From: Arthrobacter alkaliphilus | Lineage (GTDB): Bacteria > Actinomycetota > Actinomycetes > Actinomycetales > Micrococcaceae | Reading direction: 5' to 3' | Length of the DNA: 64,000 nucleotides | Assembly (NCBI RefSeq): GCF_021483235.1 | Contig: NZ_JAKEEC010000002.1 | Span: 177,886 to 241,885 of the forward strand | Shown here: positions 44,289 to 52,260 of the stretch, in pieces | Position numbering within the stretch: position 1 is the stretch's first letter | How the letters are laid out: each line of letters opens with the position of its first letter | Notes under the pieces: model-generated | The model's input: the letters and a program-made list of their open reading frames with translations, nothing else | Told to the model about the DNA's origin: nothing | The model's database searches: none | Made by a program: the position numbers and the translations under genes

Positions 44289-45188
44289 TTACGCCAGGAC
44301 CCGGAGGGCGTGCGGAACGACGTCGATATCCAGGGGGAGCTTGCCGATCCGCTCGCCATCGGCGTACGCCACCACGTTCCCGGCGTCGAGGCGGACTGAA
44401 CGGACCCGGCGGATTCCGACCGCCGGGTGCGAAGTGTGCCGGCCGGAGAAGACCTTCGGGAAGACCGCAAGGAGGGCCAGCCGGGACATCGGCTTGACGA
44501 TGAACAGATCCAGCAGCCCGTCCTCGGGCGAGGCATCGGGGACGATGCGCATGCCGCCGCCGATCGACGGCGCATTCGCTACGGAGATCAACATGGCGCC
44601 TTCCGTCGATGCCGCGCCGTCCGCAGTCACGGTGTAGTTGATGGCCCGGAACGATCCGAGCTCCCTGATCATCGCCAGCGTGTAGCGGACCCTGCCGCGC
44701 GGCCACCTCCAGGAATTTGCACGTTCATTGACCGCGGCGTCGAACCCTGCGGAAACGGCCCCGGCAAACCAAATGGTGCGCCCGCCGGTGGTGACGCGGC
44801 CTGCATCGAGGACGCGGCCGCCGTCGGCGAGCGCCGAAACCACGCGGGCACACGAGCCCTCGACGTCCTGCAAGGGAAGTCCCAGCATCCGGGCAGTGTC
44901 ATTTCCCGTACCCACGGGAACAATCCCGAGCGGCACCCCCGTCCCGCTCAGTGAGTTGACGCCCAGATGGACCATCCCGTCGCCGCCCACCACCACCAAG
45001 GCTTCCGCGCCGGCGCGGAGCGCTTCGTCTACGGCTTCCCGCAGGTAGTCCATGCTGCTGCGCCGGAGTACGACGACGTCGAAGCCCGCCGCGCGGAGGC
45101 AGCTGGCGGCCTCGTCCCCCGCAGGGGCATGCCGTCCAAAAGCTGCGGTTGGATTGACGGCCAGCACGATCCTTCGGCGGGGAGGCAC
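44289..45188 (-). CDS. Diacylglycerol kinase-like lipid kinase (YegS/DagK family)
   Basis: 299 residues from GTG 45188. DAGK catalytic motifs VVGGDGMVHLGVNSL (GGDG) and GIVPVGTGNDTARMLGLP are clear, with the C-terminal beta-rich domain after (DGLLDLFIVKPMSR, YADGERIGKLPLDI). Phosphorylates diacylglycerol or another lipid alcohol at the membrane, with ATP. Lies 37 bp behind the cysteine desulfurase start on the same strand, so the two may be transcribed together. Confidence 0.9.
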   Translation of the reverse strand: MPPRRRIVLAVNPTAAFGRHAPAGDEAASCLRAAGFDVVVLRRSSMDYLREAVDEALRAGAEALVVVGGDGMVHLGVNSLSGTGVPLGIVPVGTGNDTARMLGLPLQDVEGSCARVVSALADGGRVLDAGRVTTGGRTIWFAGAVSAGFDAAVNERANSWRWPRGRVRYTLAMIRELGSFRAINYTVTADGAASTEGAMLISVANAPSIGGGMRIVPDASPEDGLLDLFIVKPMSRLALLAVFPKVFSGRHTSHPAVGIRRVRSVRLDAGNVVAYADGERIGKLPLDIDVVPHALRVLA

Positions 45189-45400
45189 GTTCAGCCCATC
45201 AAGGCCGCTACGTGTTCGGGCATGGGATCGGGGCCGGCCGGAGGGTTCACAGCATGAATCATGCCACCGGCAGGGCCGGGATCAGGGGAACTGAAGTGCG
45301 GGCCGCGGTCGTTACCATGGTGGGCTGGCTAGACTTGCCACGATCGCCGCTTCACCTTTGGAAGGCGGCAAACTTCAGAATCCCAGAGAAAGGCCCGTGG

Positions 45401-46354
45401 TTGGCTCAGGGCAGCAGTTCCCACTATCAGATCCTCCGGGTTCCCGTCACTGCGACGGACAAGGAGATCAAAGTGGCCTACCGGAAGGCCGCGAGGAGCG
45501 CCCACCCTGACCACGGCGGGGACCCTGAAGTCTTTCGGCAGGTCACGCTCGCGTACGAGATACTGATCGACCCCAAGCGACGTGCGGAGTACGACCGCCG
45601 CTACGCGAGCGGCGCCGCCGGCAGGGCTGAGCCCTTCCCGGCCCAGAAGCCGGACTACCGCGGAACCGGCGCACCAGGACCGGAAACGCGCCCCGGCGTC
45701 CACCGGCAGAACTCACCGCGCAACACCGCCGGCGACCCTCCCGTCTATGCGCCGCCCTTCGACGACCCCGGCGAAGTGCCGTTGCTCTCCAAGAGCGAGG
45801 CCGCCATGCAGATCCACGGGACTCCCCGGAAGCGTGGAATCTTCGGGGCGGAAGCCCGTATTCAGCGGGAAATGCGGACAGTCCAGCTCATCAGCCGCCA
45901 AATCCTGCCTGCCATCCCCTCGGCGCGCCTCATCAACGGGCTCCGCTCCCCCTCAGACGACAGCCACATCGATCACGCCCTGCTCGCCGGCTACCGCCTC
46001 GCTCTCATCGGTTCCATGCTGCTGCCCAAGGGCGCCTATGCCTGGGACGGTGCGGTTCTCAAGCACGGCGGACGTTCCGTGCCCCCGCCGCGGCTCGAGC
46101 TGATCGTCCGCCACATGCAGGAAATCTTCCCGGAACTCAATGTGACCGGCTGGGTAGTAGTCCACAGCCCGGACGGCAACCCGCACGAGCCGGTCATCGA
46201 CAACTACCGGCGCACGGCCGGAGACTTCGGTTCGGTGCAAGTCGTCAATGCTTCCGGGCTGGCCCGCGGACTCAAGCAGTTCCTGGGTTCGGGACCCGTA
46301 CCCAACGCCGTGGTGGTCCCCGTCCTGGCGCGGTTGCTACGCGGCATGCACTGA
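45401..46354 (+). CDS. J-domain protein with a C-terminal NERD-like domain
   Basis: About 317 residues from TTG 45401, chosen because GAAAGG precedes it and the conserved domain follows at once. J-domain: HYQILRVPVTATDKEIKVAYRKAARSAHPDHGGDPEVF, with the HPD motif intact, so Hsp70 stimulation is expected. After a Pro-rich linker, a C-terminal domain begins IQREMRTVQLISRQILP and contains SHIDHALLAGYRLALIGSMLL, which looks like the NERD nuclease-related fold but without an obvious full catalytic set. No zinc-finger DnaJ repeats. Upstream 212 bp to the lipid kinase hold no clear gene. Confidence 0.75.
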   Translation: MAQGSSSHYQILRVPVTATDKEIKVAYRKAARSAHPDHGGDPEVFRQVTLAYEILIDPKRRAEYDRRYASGAAGRAEPFPAQKPDYRGTGAPGPETRPGVHRQNSPRNTAGDPPVYAPPFDDPGEVPLLSKSEAAMQIHGTPRKRGIFGAEARIQREMRTVQLISRQILPAIPSARLINGLRSPSDDSHIDHALLAGYRLALIGSMLLPKGAYAWDGAVLKHGGRSVPPPRLELIVRHMQEIFPELNVTGWVVVHSPDGNPHEPVIDNYRRTAGDFGSVQVVNASGLARGLKQFLGSGPVPNAVVVPVLARLLRGMH

Positions 46355-46398
46355 ACCCGCAGCAACGACCCGGTATTTTCGCTGGCTAGGATTGATAC

Positions 46399-46866
46399 GT
46401 GTTCCGCATCCTCTTCCATACCCCTGAAATCCCGGGCAACACGGGAAACACCATCCGACTCGCCGCCATCACCGGTGCGGAGCTCCACCTCGTGGAGCCC
46501 TTGGGCTTCGACTTCTCCGATGCGAAGCTGCGCCGCGCGGGACTCGACTACCACGACTTGGCGGTGGTCACGGTGCACAAGGACATCGAGGCCGCATGGG
46601 CGGCCCTGCAGCCCGAACGCGTCTTCGCCTTCACGTCCGACGGCGAATCCTCCTATACGGACATCGCCTACGAGGAGGGCGATGTCCTGATGTTCGGACC
46701 GGAGTCAGTGGGGCTTCCCGTCTGGCTGAAGCAGGACCCGCACGTCACGGCCCGGGTCCGGCTCCCCATGCTGCCGTCCCTGCGCTCGTTGAACCTCGCC
46801 AATGCCGCCTCTATCGCCGTGTATGAAGCTTGGCGGCAACACGGGTTTGCGGGCGCGAAGCTCTAG
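46399..46866 (+). CDS. trmL: tRNA (cytidine/uridine-34 2'-O)-methyltransferase, TrmL-like
   Basis: 155-residue SPOUT methyltransferase. FHTPEIPGNTGNTIRLAAITGAELHLVEPLGF is the family start, and FGPESVGLP plus RLPMLPSLRSLNLANAASIAVYE form the C-terminal knot that binds S-adenosylmethionine. Methylates the wobble ribose of tRNA-Leu isoacceptors in other bacteria. GTG start; a TAGGAT -10 element ends 6 nt before it and no ribosome site is seen, so the transcript is probably leaderless. Confidence 0.92.
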   Translation: MFRILFHTPEIPGNTGNTIRLAAITGAELHLVEPLGFDFSDAKLRRAGLDYHDLAVVTVHKDIEAAWAALQPERVFAFTSDGESSYTDIAYEEGDVLMFGPESVGLPVWLKQDPHVTARVRLPMLPSLRSLNLANAASIAVYEAWRQHGFAGAKL

Positions 46867-46917
46867 AAGAGCTGACTGGCCGCCCGCGGCATCCCCAGGC
46901 CACCTTCGAGGGGGCAC

Positions 46918-46944
46918 CCATCCAACGCTCCCACTGCTCCGAAT
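46918..46944 (+). promoter_or_regulatory. SigK-type promoter upstream of sigK
   Basis: CCATCC (46918-46923), then 15 nt, then CCGAAT (46939-46944). As I recall it, this is the published mycobacterial SigK consensus (CCATCC-N15-17-CCGAAT). It stands 152 bp before the sigK ATG, so it would serve as an autoregulatory promoter. Confidence 0.65.
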
Positions 46945-47095
46945 ACCCTATGCAGGCCAACAGCCTGGGCAGGCAGCTGGCCTGCGAAAGCAGGGCCGGC
47001 TGGCCTTGGCCGCAGAAGGGACGCAGGTGACTACTCTCAAGATTCGCAGTGCCCCTGGTACTGCCAAGGTCACGAGCAACATATGCTGGACAACG

Positions 47096-47692
47096 ATGGA
47101 TACACCGAATGTGCGAGGCCCTGAGGCCCCCGACCTGATTGCCGGCTCGAATGCGCAGCTGGCGGAGTTGCTGGGGTTGATGGCCGACGGCGACCGGGCC
47201 GCTTTCAGCGAGTTCTACCGCCTCACTTCGCGGCGGGTCTTCGGCATGGCCAAGCGGGTCCTCGTGGATCCGGGCCTGAGCGAAGATACCACCCAGGAAG
47301 TCTTCATCCAGGTCTGGCAGAACGCCGCCAAATTCGATCCCCAAGCGGGCAGCCCGCTTGCGTGGCTCATGACCATCACCCATCGGCGCGCCATCGACCG
47401 CGTCCGCGCCGCCCAATCCGCCACGGACCGCGAAGCGAAATATGGTGCCGCGAGCCAACTTCTTGACCACGATTCAGTCGAAGAGGAAGCCGGCACCCGG
47501 CTTGAAGCCGAGGCGGTCACCCGGTGCCTTGGCACCCTGACGGAAACACAATTGGAGTCCGTACGGCTCGCCTACTACGGCGGGCTGACCTACCGGGAGG
47601 TCGCCGAACAACTCGGGGCAGCGATTCCGACGATCAAGTCCCGCATCCGTGATGGACTTCTCCGACTCAAGACTTGCCTGGGGGTGAGCTGA
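47096..47692 (+). CDS. sigK: ECF sigma factor SigK
   Basis: 198 residues from ATG 47096; a GTG at 47027 with GAAGGGA upstream is an alternative start. Region 2 (AAFSEFYRLTSRRVFGMAKRVL, DTTQEVFIQVWQNAAKFDP, PLAWLMTITHRRAIDRVRAA) and region 4 (LTETQLESVRLAYYGGLTYREVAEQL, IPTIKSRIRDGLLRLKTCL) match M. tuberculosis SigK closely. The protein directs a small envelope/redox regulon and is held by the membrane anti-sigma factor encoded next. A SigK-type promoter lies upstream. Confidence 0.92.
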   Translation: MDTPNVRGPEAPDLIAGSNAQLAELLGLMADGDRAAFSEFYRLTSRRVFGMAKRVLVDPGLSEDTTQEVFIQVWQNAAKFDPQAGSPLAWLMTITHRRAIDRVRAAQSATDREAKYGAASQLLDHDSVEEEAGTRLEAEAVTRCLGTLTETQLESVRLAYYGGLTYREVAEQLGAAIPTIKSRIRDGLLRLKTCLGVS

Positions 47693-47693
47693 C

Positions 47694-48563
47694 ATGACCG
47701 AACACGACGACAACAACCGGAACTTCGGAAAGGAAGGCCTCCGCAGGATGTTCGCCACAGATATAGCTACCGACCTCGCCGAAGGCCGCGTCTTGGAGCT
47801 TGCCGAGATCTATGCCCTTGACGCGTTGAGCGACGCCGAGCGGGCTGAAATCGACAACTTCATTGCCACCGCGCCTGAGCGCCCGGCGTTCCTTGAGCGG
47901 GTCCGACAGTCACGCGAAACCCTCGCCGCCTCTTTCGCCGACGAGGCCGAACCGCGGCCCGGGCTCCTGGAGGACATCCTGCGGCAGCTCCCGGAACAAC
48001 CGCGCCCGGAGTTAACAGGCACTACACAGACAAGCACGGCGTCCGCGCCGTCCTCGCCTTCCGCGCTGCCTGCCGACGTCGTGGACCTCGGCGAGGCCCG
48101 GAACCGGCGGGAACGGCGGCGCTTCGGCGGTGTCCGTGGCTGGGTTGCGGCCGCTGCGGCTGCCGCGGTGATTGCGCTTGGCGGTGTGGGCGTCGGCGTC
48201 TACGTGGCCGGCCAAAATGATCCAGTGAACCAAGTGCTGCAGGCCGGCGATGTCCGCCAAGCGACCGTCAACGTCAACGGCGGCGGTACCGCCACCGTGT
48301 CCATCTCCAGCTCGAAGAACGCCATGGTGGTCCGCATGAACGGGGTTCCCGCTCCCCCGCCCGGCCGGGTCTACCAGATGTGGCTTATTCCAAAGGACGG
48401 CTCCGACCCGGTATCCCCGGGAACCATGGACGCCCAGGCCCTGAGCCACCCTGCGGTTGTCGATGGGATTTCGGGTGCAGCGTCTATCGGGATCACGGTG
48501 GAACCCGTGGGCGGTTCCAAGAAGCCGACGCTCCCGACGGTCGCAGCAGCGCCCCTGACCTAA
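47694..48563 (+). CDS. rskA: RskA-type anti-sigma factor
   Basis: 289 residues, 1 bp after the sigK stop. Cytosolic N-terminus with the anti-sigma domain (VLELAEIYALDALSDAERAEIDNFIA), a single membrane helix (WVAAAAAAAVIALGGVGVGVYVAG, about 148-171), and an extracytoplasmic RskA domain (QATVNVNGGGTATVSISSSK, VYQMWLIPKDG). Proteolysis of the anti-sigma factor frees SigK. The first residues are longer than in mycobacterial RskA, and no Cys-based zinc motif is present. Confidence 0.92.
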   Translation: MTEHDDNNRNFGKEGLRRMFATDIATDLAEGRVLELAEIYALDALSDAERAEIDNFIATAPERPAFLERVRQSRETLAASFADEAEPRPGLLEDILRQLPEQPRPELTGTTQTSTASAPSSPSALPADVVDLGEARNRRERRRFGGVRGWVAAAAAAAVIALGGVGVGVYVAGQNDPVNQVLQAGDVRQATVNVNGGGTATVSISSSKNAMVVRMNGVPAPPPGRVYQMWLIPKDGSDPVSPGTMDAQALSHPAVVDGISGAASIGITVEPVGGSKKPTLPTVAAAPLT

Positions 48564-48602
48564 AGCGTCCCGGCCTGCCGCCGCGTGCTCTCCATGAGGT
48601 AC

Positions 48603-48633
48603 TTGAGCTTGACGTAACGTCAACTTCTATTCT
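48603..48633 (+). promoter_or_regulatory. MerR-type promoter/operator of the TipA-like gene
   Basis: -35 TTGAGC (48603-48608), 19-nt spacer, -10 TATTCT (48628-48633), and the ATG 6 nt later. The spacer contains the 15-bp palindrome TTGACGTAACGTCAA (48609-48623, 7-bp arms, 1-nt centre). A 19-bp spacer with a palindrome inside is the hallmark of MerR-controlled promoters; the site predicts autoregulation and a leaderless mRNA. Confidence 0.75.
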
Positions 48634-48639
48634 GGGTAC

Positions 48640-49401
48640 ATGAAGCAGGATAAGGCCGATACCTGGACTATTTCCGAGCTGGCGAAGGCCAGTAAGGTTT
48701 CGTCCCGGACCTTGCGCCACTATGACCGGCTTGGACTGTTGGAACCTGCCCGTACGGGACCCAACGGCTACCGGTACTACGGCCAGGCCGAGCTGCTGCG
48801 CCTGCAGCGCATCCTTCTGCTTCGTGAACTTGGCCTTGGGCTCGGGACCATCGGCAGAGTTCTGGATGGCCAGGCCGATCCTGCGGAGGCGCTTGCCGTG
48901 CACAGGATCTGGCTGCTGGCCGAACGCGACCGCCTGGACCGGATGTCCCGGACGGTCGACGCCACTATCGCAGCACTGCGCCAAGGAGAAACCATGACAG
49001 CGGAGAACATCTTCAAGGACTTCGACAACAACCCGTACGAGGCCGAGGCCCGGAATCGATGGGGCGATCGGGCAGTCGAGGAGAGCAAGGCCCGCCACTC
49101 AGCGATGACACCGGCCCAAAAGCAAGCCTTCATGGAGGAGTATGCGGCACTGAACGAGGATCTCGCCCGATGCTTCGACGCCGCGCTTCCGGCCGACCAC
49201 CCGGACGTCCAGGCGGCCGTCGGCCGGCACTACGCGTGGATTTGTGCCAGTTGGACGCCGAACGCTGAATCCTACGTGGGCCTGGGCCGGATGTACGTGG
49301 ACGACCCCCGGTTCACCGCCAATTACGACAAGGTCCGGGTGGGCCTGGCACCCTACCTGCTTGAAGGCATCAAGGTCTACGCAGCAGAGAAGCTCAGCTA
49401 G
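48640..49401 (+). CDS. MerR-family regulator with TipAS drug-binding domain
   Basis: 253 residues. N-terminal MerR helix-turn-helix and wing (WTISELAKASKVSSRTLRHYDRLGLLEPARTGPNGYRYYG), a dimerisation helix near 75-110, then the TipAS effector domain (WGDRAVEESKARHSAMTPAQKQAFMEEYAALNEDLA, GRHYAWICASW). TipAL proteins bind thiopeptides and similar molecules and activate their own promoter. The promoter-palindrome arrangement directly upstream supports autoregulation. The unit ends in a strong terminator hairpin. Confidence 0.93.
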   Translation: MKQDKADTWTISELAKASKVSSRTLRHYDRLGLLEPARTGPNGYRYYGQAELLRLQRILLLRELGLGLGTIGRVLDGQADPAEALAVHRIWLLAERDRLDRMSRTVDATIAALRQGETMTAENIFKDFDNNPYEAEARNRWGDRAVEESKARHSAMTPAQKQAFMEEYAALNEDLARCFDAALPADHPDVQAAVGRHYAWICASWTPNAESYVGLGRMYVDDPRFTANYDKVRVGLAPYLLEGIKVYAAEKLS

Positions 49402-49419
49402 GGCTTCCCGCCCAAAGCG

Positions 49420-49467
49420 CGACGGCGGCCCGTCCCCGCTTGAAACAGAGGGGACGGGCCGCCGTCG
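49420..49467. terminator. Hairpin terminator between the MerR gene and gntP
   Basis: Eighteen pairs (49420-49437 with 49450-49467) around a 12-nt loop, between convergent genes. Confidence 0.85.
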
Positions 49468-49489
49468 TACTGGCTACCAGGCAGCGCCG

Positions 49490-50863
49490 CTAAATGATCA
49501 GCGAGAGCACCATGATGAAGGCGAAGCCGACCACCGAGATGAGCGTTTCCATTACCGACCACGTCTTGAACGTCTGCCCGACCGTCAGGCCGAACAGTTC
49601 CTTCACGAGCCAGAACCCGGCGTCGTTGACGTGGGACAGGAAGAGCGAGCCGGCACCGATGGCCAAGGCGAGCAGTGCTGCATGCGTCGGGCTCAAGGTA
49701 CTGGCCAGCGGAGCCACGATGCCTGCGGCCGTAACGGTGGCAACCGTCGCAGAACCGGTCGCGAGGCGCAGGGCAACTGCCACGATGAAGCCCAGGACCA
49801 GGACGGACATGTTCGCCCCTTCGGCCCATTTCTTCACCGCATCGCCGACACCGGCACCGATGAGCGTCTGCTTGAAACCGCCGCCGGCGCCCACGATCAG
49901 CAGGATCGCGGCGATGGGGCCCAGGCTGGCGCTGAGCTTGGAGGTGATCTTGCTGCCGGTGAACCCGACGGTGTAGCCGAACGTCACCATTGCCGCGAGC
50001 ACGGCCAAGGTCATGGCGACAAGGGGCTGGCCGATGAAGTCCAGCACGGTACGGATCATTGGGGCGGTCTTGGGGTCGGACCAGACGATGTCCGCCACGG
50101 CCTTCAGGAGCATGAGCACGACCGGGAAGATGATCGTCAGCAAGGTGATGATGAAGCTGGGCTGGCGCTTTACTTCGCTGAGGTCTACGGCGTGCTGGGT
50201 GTCGATGCCACCGGCCACTGCAGGAGCGTCAACCGGGACCCAGCGCGCTGCCAAACGGGAAAACAGCGGACCGCAAATGATCACCGTGGGGACGGCAACC
50301 AGGAGGCCGAGCATCAGCGTGGTGCCGAGTTCGGCCTTCACCGCGCTGATGGCGATGAGCGGGCCCGGGTGGGGCGGGACCAGGCCGTGCAGGACAGACA
50401 AACCGGCGAGCGCGGGGATTGCGATGCGCATGAGCTTCATCTTGGAGCGCTGGGTGACCAGGACGATCACGGGAAGCAACAGGACGAGGCCGATTTCGAA
50501 GAACATCGGGAGGCCGATGATGACCGCAACCAGGGTGATCATCCAGACCACCTTGTTGCCGCTGGCTTTCTCCAGCAGGGTGTCCACTACCCGGTTGGCA
50601 CCGCCGGAGTCCGCGAGGAGCTTGCCCAGCATGGCCCCGAGGGCAATCAGGAGGCCGACCTCCTTGAGGACACCGCCAACGCCGTCCTCGAAGTTGCTGA
50701 CCACTTTGTCCAGCCCCACGCCCGATGCCAGGCCGACGAAGGCCGAGCCGAGTACCAGGGACAGGAAGGGGTGGACCTTGAATTTTGCGATCAACAGGAC
50801 GATCAGCGCAATGCCGATCGCTGCGACCACGAGGAGTTGGGTGTCATGCCCAGTCCAGTTCAC
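49490..50863 (-). CDS. gntP: Gluconate:H+ symporter, GntP family
   Basis: 457 residues from GTG 50863, overlapping the gntK stop by 4 bp (GTGA). Twelve or more membrane helices (QLLVVAAIGIALIVLLIAKF first). Family features include LALGAMLGKLLADSGGA and VVWMITLVAVIIGLPMFFEIGLVLLLPVI, and LVPPHPGPLIA near the middle. Imports D-gluconate or a related sugar acid. Forms a two-gene operon with gluconokinase. Confidence 0.93.
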   Translation of the reverse strand: MNWTGHDTQLLVVAAIGIALIVLLIAKFKVHPFLSLVLGSAFVGLASGVGLDKVVSNFEDGVGGVLKEVGLLIALGAMLGKLLADSGGANRVVDTLLEKASGNKVVWMITLVAVIIGLPMFFEIGLVLLLPVIVLVTQRSKMKLMRIAIPALAGLSVLHGLVPPHPGPLIAISAVKAELGTTLMLGLLVAVPTVIICGPLFSRLAARWVPVDAPAVAGGIDTQHAVDLSEVKRQPSFIITLLTIIFPVVLMLLKAVADIVWSDPKTAPMIRTVLDFIGQPLVAMTLAVLAAMVTFGYTVGFTGSKITSKLSASLGPIAAILLIVGAGGGFKQTLIGAGVGDAVKKWAEGANMSVLVLGFIVAVALRLATGSATVATVTAAGIVAPLASTLSPTHAALLALAIGAGSLFLSHVNDAGFWLVKELFGLTVGQTFKTWSVMETLISVVGFAFIMVLSLII

Positions 50864-51402
50864 GCTGCGTCTCCAATTTTGTGTGTCGGCTGCGCCTTGA
50901 GGCCAAGCCGTTCGATGATTTCGTCTGCCTCTTCGGCGGGGGAAGCAGAGACGCACAGCGAGATGTGGGTCTCGTCCTCGGTGGGCGCCTCCAGGGCTTC
51001 AAACTGGGATTCCAGCAGCGATGCGGGCATGAAGTGCCCATGACGCGAAGCCAGCCGGTCGGAAATCCTGTCCTTGCTCCCCTGCAGGAAGACGAACACG
51101 ACGCCTTCGCCGCGCAAGACATCCCTGTAGTTCTTCTTCAAGGCCGAGCACGTGATGATGCCCGGCTTTCCTGCTGCGGTGCGCTCCTTGATCCAATCCG
51201 CAATGGTGTCCAGCCAAGGCCAACGGTCCTCATCGCTGAGTGCGTGACCCGCCTGCATCTTCGCAACGTTCGCTTCCGGGTGCAGGTCGTCGCCTTCGGC
51301 CAGGTCCCAACCCAGGCGGCCGGCCAGGACGCCGGCGACAGTAGATTTACCGGAACCGGAGACACCCATGATCACCAGTACCGGTTGTGCAGTCTTCGCC
51401 AT
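50860..51402 (-). CDS. gntK: Gluconokinase
   Basis: 180 residues. P-loop VIMGVSGSGKSTVAGVLAG and the substrate motif GDDLHPEANVAKMQAGHAL with SALKKNYRDVLRG and RLASRHGHFMPASLLESQF are typical. Phosphorylates gluconate to 6-phosphogluconate for the pentose phosphate or Entner-Doudoroff pathway. ATG 51402 used (an in-frame TTG precedes it directly); GAGAGG upstream. A 15-bp AT-rich inverted repeat lies just ahead. Confidence 0.95.
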   Translation of the reverse strand: MAKTAQPVLVIMGVSGSGKSTVAGVLAGRLGWDLAEGDDLHPEANVAKMQAGHALSDEDRWPWLDTIADWIKERTAAGKPGIITCSALKKNYRDVLRGEGVVFVFLQGSKDRISDRLASRHGHFMPASLLESQFEALEAPTEDETHISLCVSASPAEEADEIIERLGLKAQPTHKIGDAA

Positions 51403-51421
51403 CAAAGTCTGCCTCTCTCAA

Positions 51422-51436
51422 TTAAATATGATTTAA
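51422..51436 (-). promoter_or_regulatory. AT-rich inverted repeat at the gntK promoter
   Basis: TTAAAT-ATG-ATTTAA, 6-bp arms with 3-nt spacer, centred 27 bp before the gntK start and at the probable -10 region (TATTTAAT on the minus strand). A good candidate operator for a GntR-type gluconate repressor, though the regulator gene is not here. Confidence 0.45.
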
Positions 51437-51476
51437 ACGAGAGTAAGCATATGACAGAGATTACACATCAGCAATT

Positions 51477-52256
51477 TCAGAAACCGGCGATGGTTTGGGA
51501 CCCGTTGACTTCCACCACATGGAACGCCTCGGCGCTGCGCCCGCCGGGCAGCCCGGCGCGCGAGGCATTGTGCCGAAGCATGCCACGCACGGTCCGTTCC
51601 ATGCCTTCCAGGTCGGGGTGCTGGCTCGCGTGGATCCGGATGGCAGCCAGCTTCGCGTCCACGTGGTCGGTGACGTCGACGAAATAGTTCTCACGGCTTT
51701 CCGGACCGGCGAAGAGCCACAGCCACGGCAGTTTGAAGGCGTCGAGGCCCGCTTCGGCCAGTTCGGGGTAGGCAAAGGGGTTCTCAAGCGCGGGGTAGAC
51801 CGCCCGGGTCACGATCTCCCCCACCGCGAGGTGGTCTGGGTGGCTCTTCTGGATCCGGTCCCAATTGCGTTCCGGGTGCATGGCAAGAACGATGTCCGGG
51901 CGGATTTCACGGATGAGTTTCACCACCTGCTTGATGACCCCGTGCGTCGGTTCCAGGAAACCGTCGCGCTCATGGAGGTAATGCACATCCGTGACGCCGA
52001 CCGTTGCAGCGGCCTGTCGCTGCTCCTCTGCGCGCATCGAGATGATCTCCGGACGGTGCGCTGGGTCGAAACCTCCGGCGTCTCCGTCGGTCATGACGCA
52101 GTAGCTGACCTCGACGCCGGCAGCTGTCCAGGCAGCGATGGTGCCTGCCGCACCAAAGTCTATGTCGTCCGGGTGGGCGGTAAAACAAAGCACCCGCTCA
52201 ACGCGGTCCGTGGAGGCGTTGAACGGGCTCTTTGCTGACGTAGCGTCAGAAGACAA
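51477..52256 (-). CDS. PIG-L/LmbE-family deacetylase
   Basis: 259 residues from TTG 52256, which has GGAGGGG (overlapping the etfA stop) a few bases upstream. The zinc motif AHPDDIDFGAAGT and the second ligand region KSHPDHLAVGEI define the family, which includes mycothiol-pathway MshB and Mca. Deacylates N-acetylglucosaminyl compounds or related conjugates. Position behind etfBA suggests co-transcription, not shared function. MshB itself is a little longer, so the exact substrate is open. Confidence 0.88.
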   Translation of the reverse strand: MSSDATSAKSPFNASTDRVERVLCFTAHPDDIDFGAAGTIAAWTAAGVEVSYCVMTDGDAGGFDPAHRPEIISMRAEEQRQAAATVGVTDVHYLHERDGFLEPTHGVIKQVVKLIREIRPDIVLAMHPERNWDRIQKSHPDHLAVGEIVTRAVYPALENPFAYPELAEAGLDAFKLPWLWLFAGPESRENYFVDVTDHVDAKLAAIRIHASQHPDLEGMERTVRGMLRHNASRAGLPGGRSAEAFHVVEVNGSQTIAGF

Positions 52257-52260
52257 GGTG

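Noticed and set aside
47027..47095. Earlier GTG start for SigK
   Set aside because: It has a fair ribosome site, but the extra 23 residues lack similarity to SigK; kept only as an alternative.
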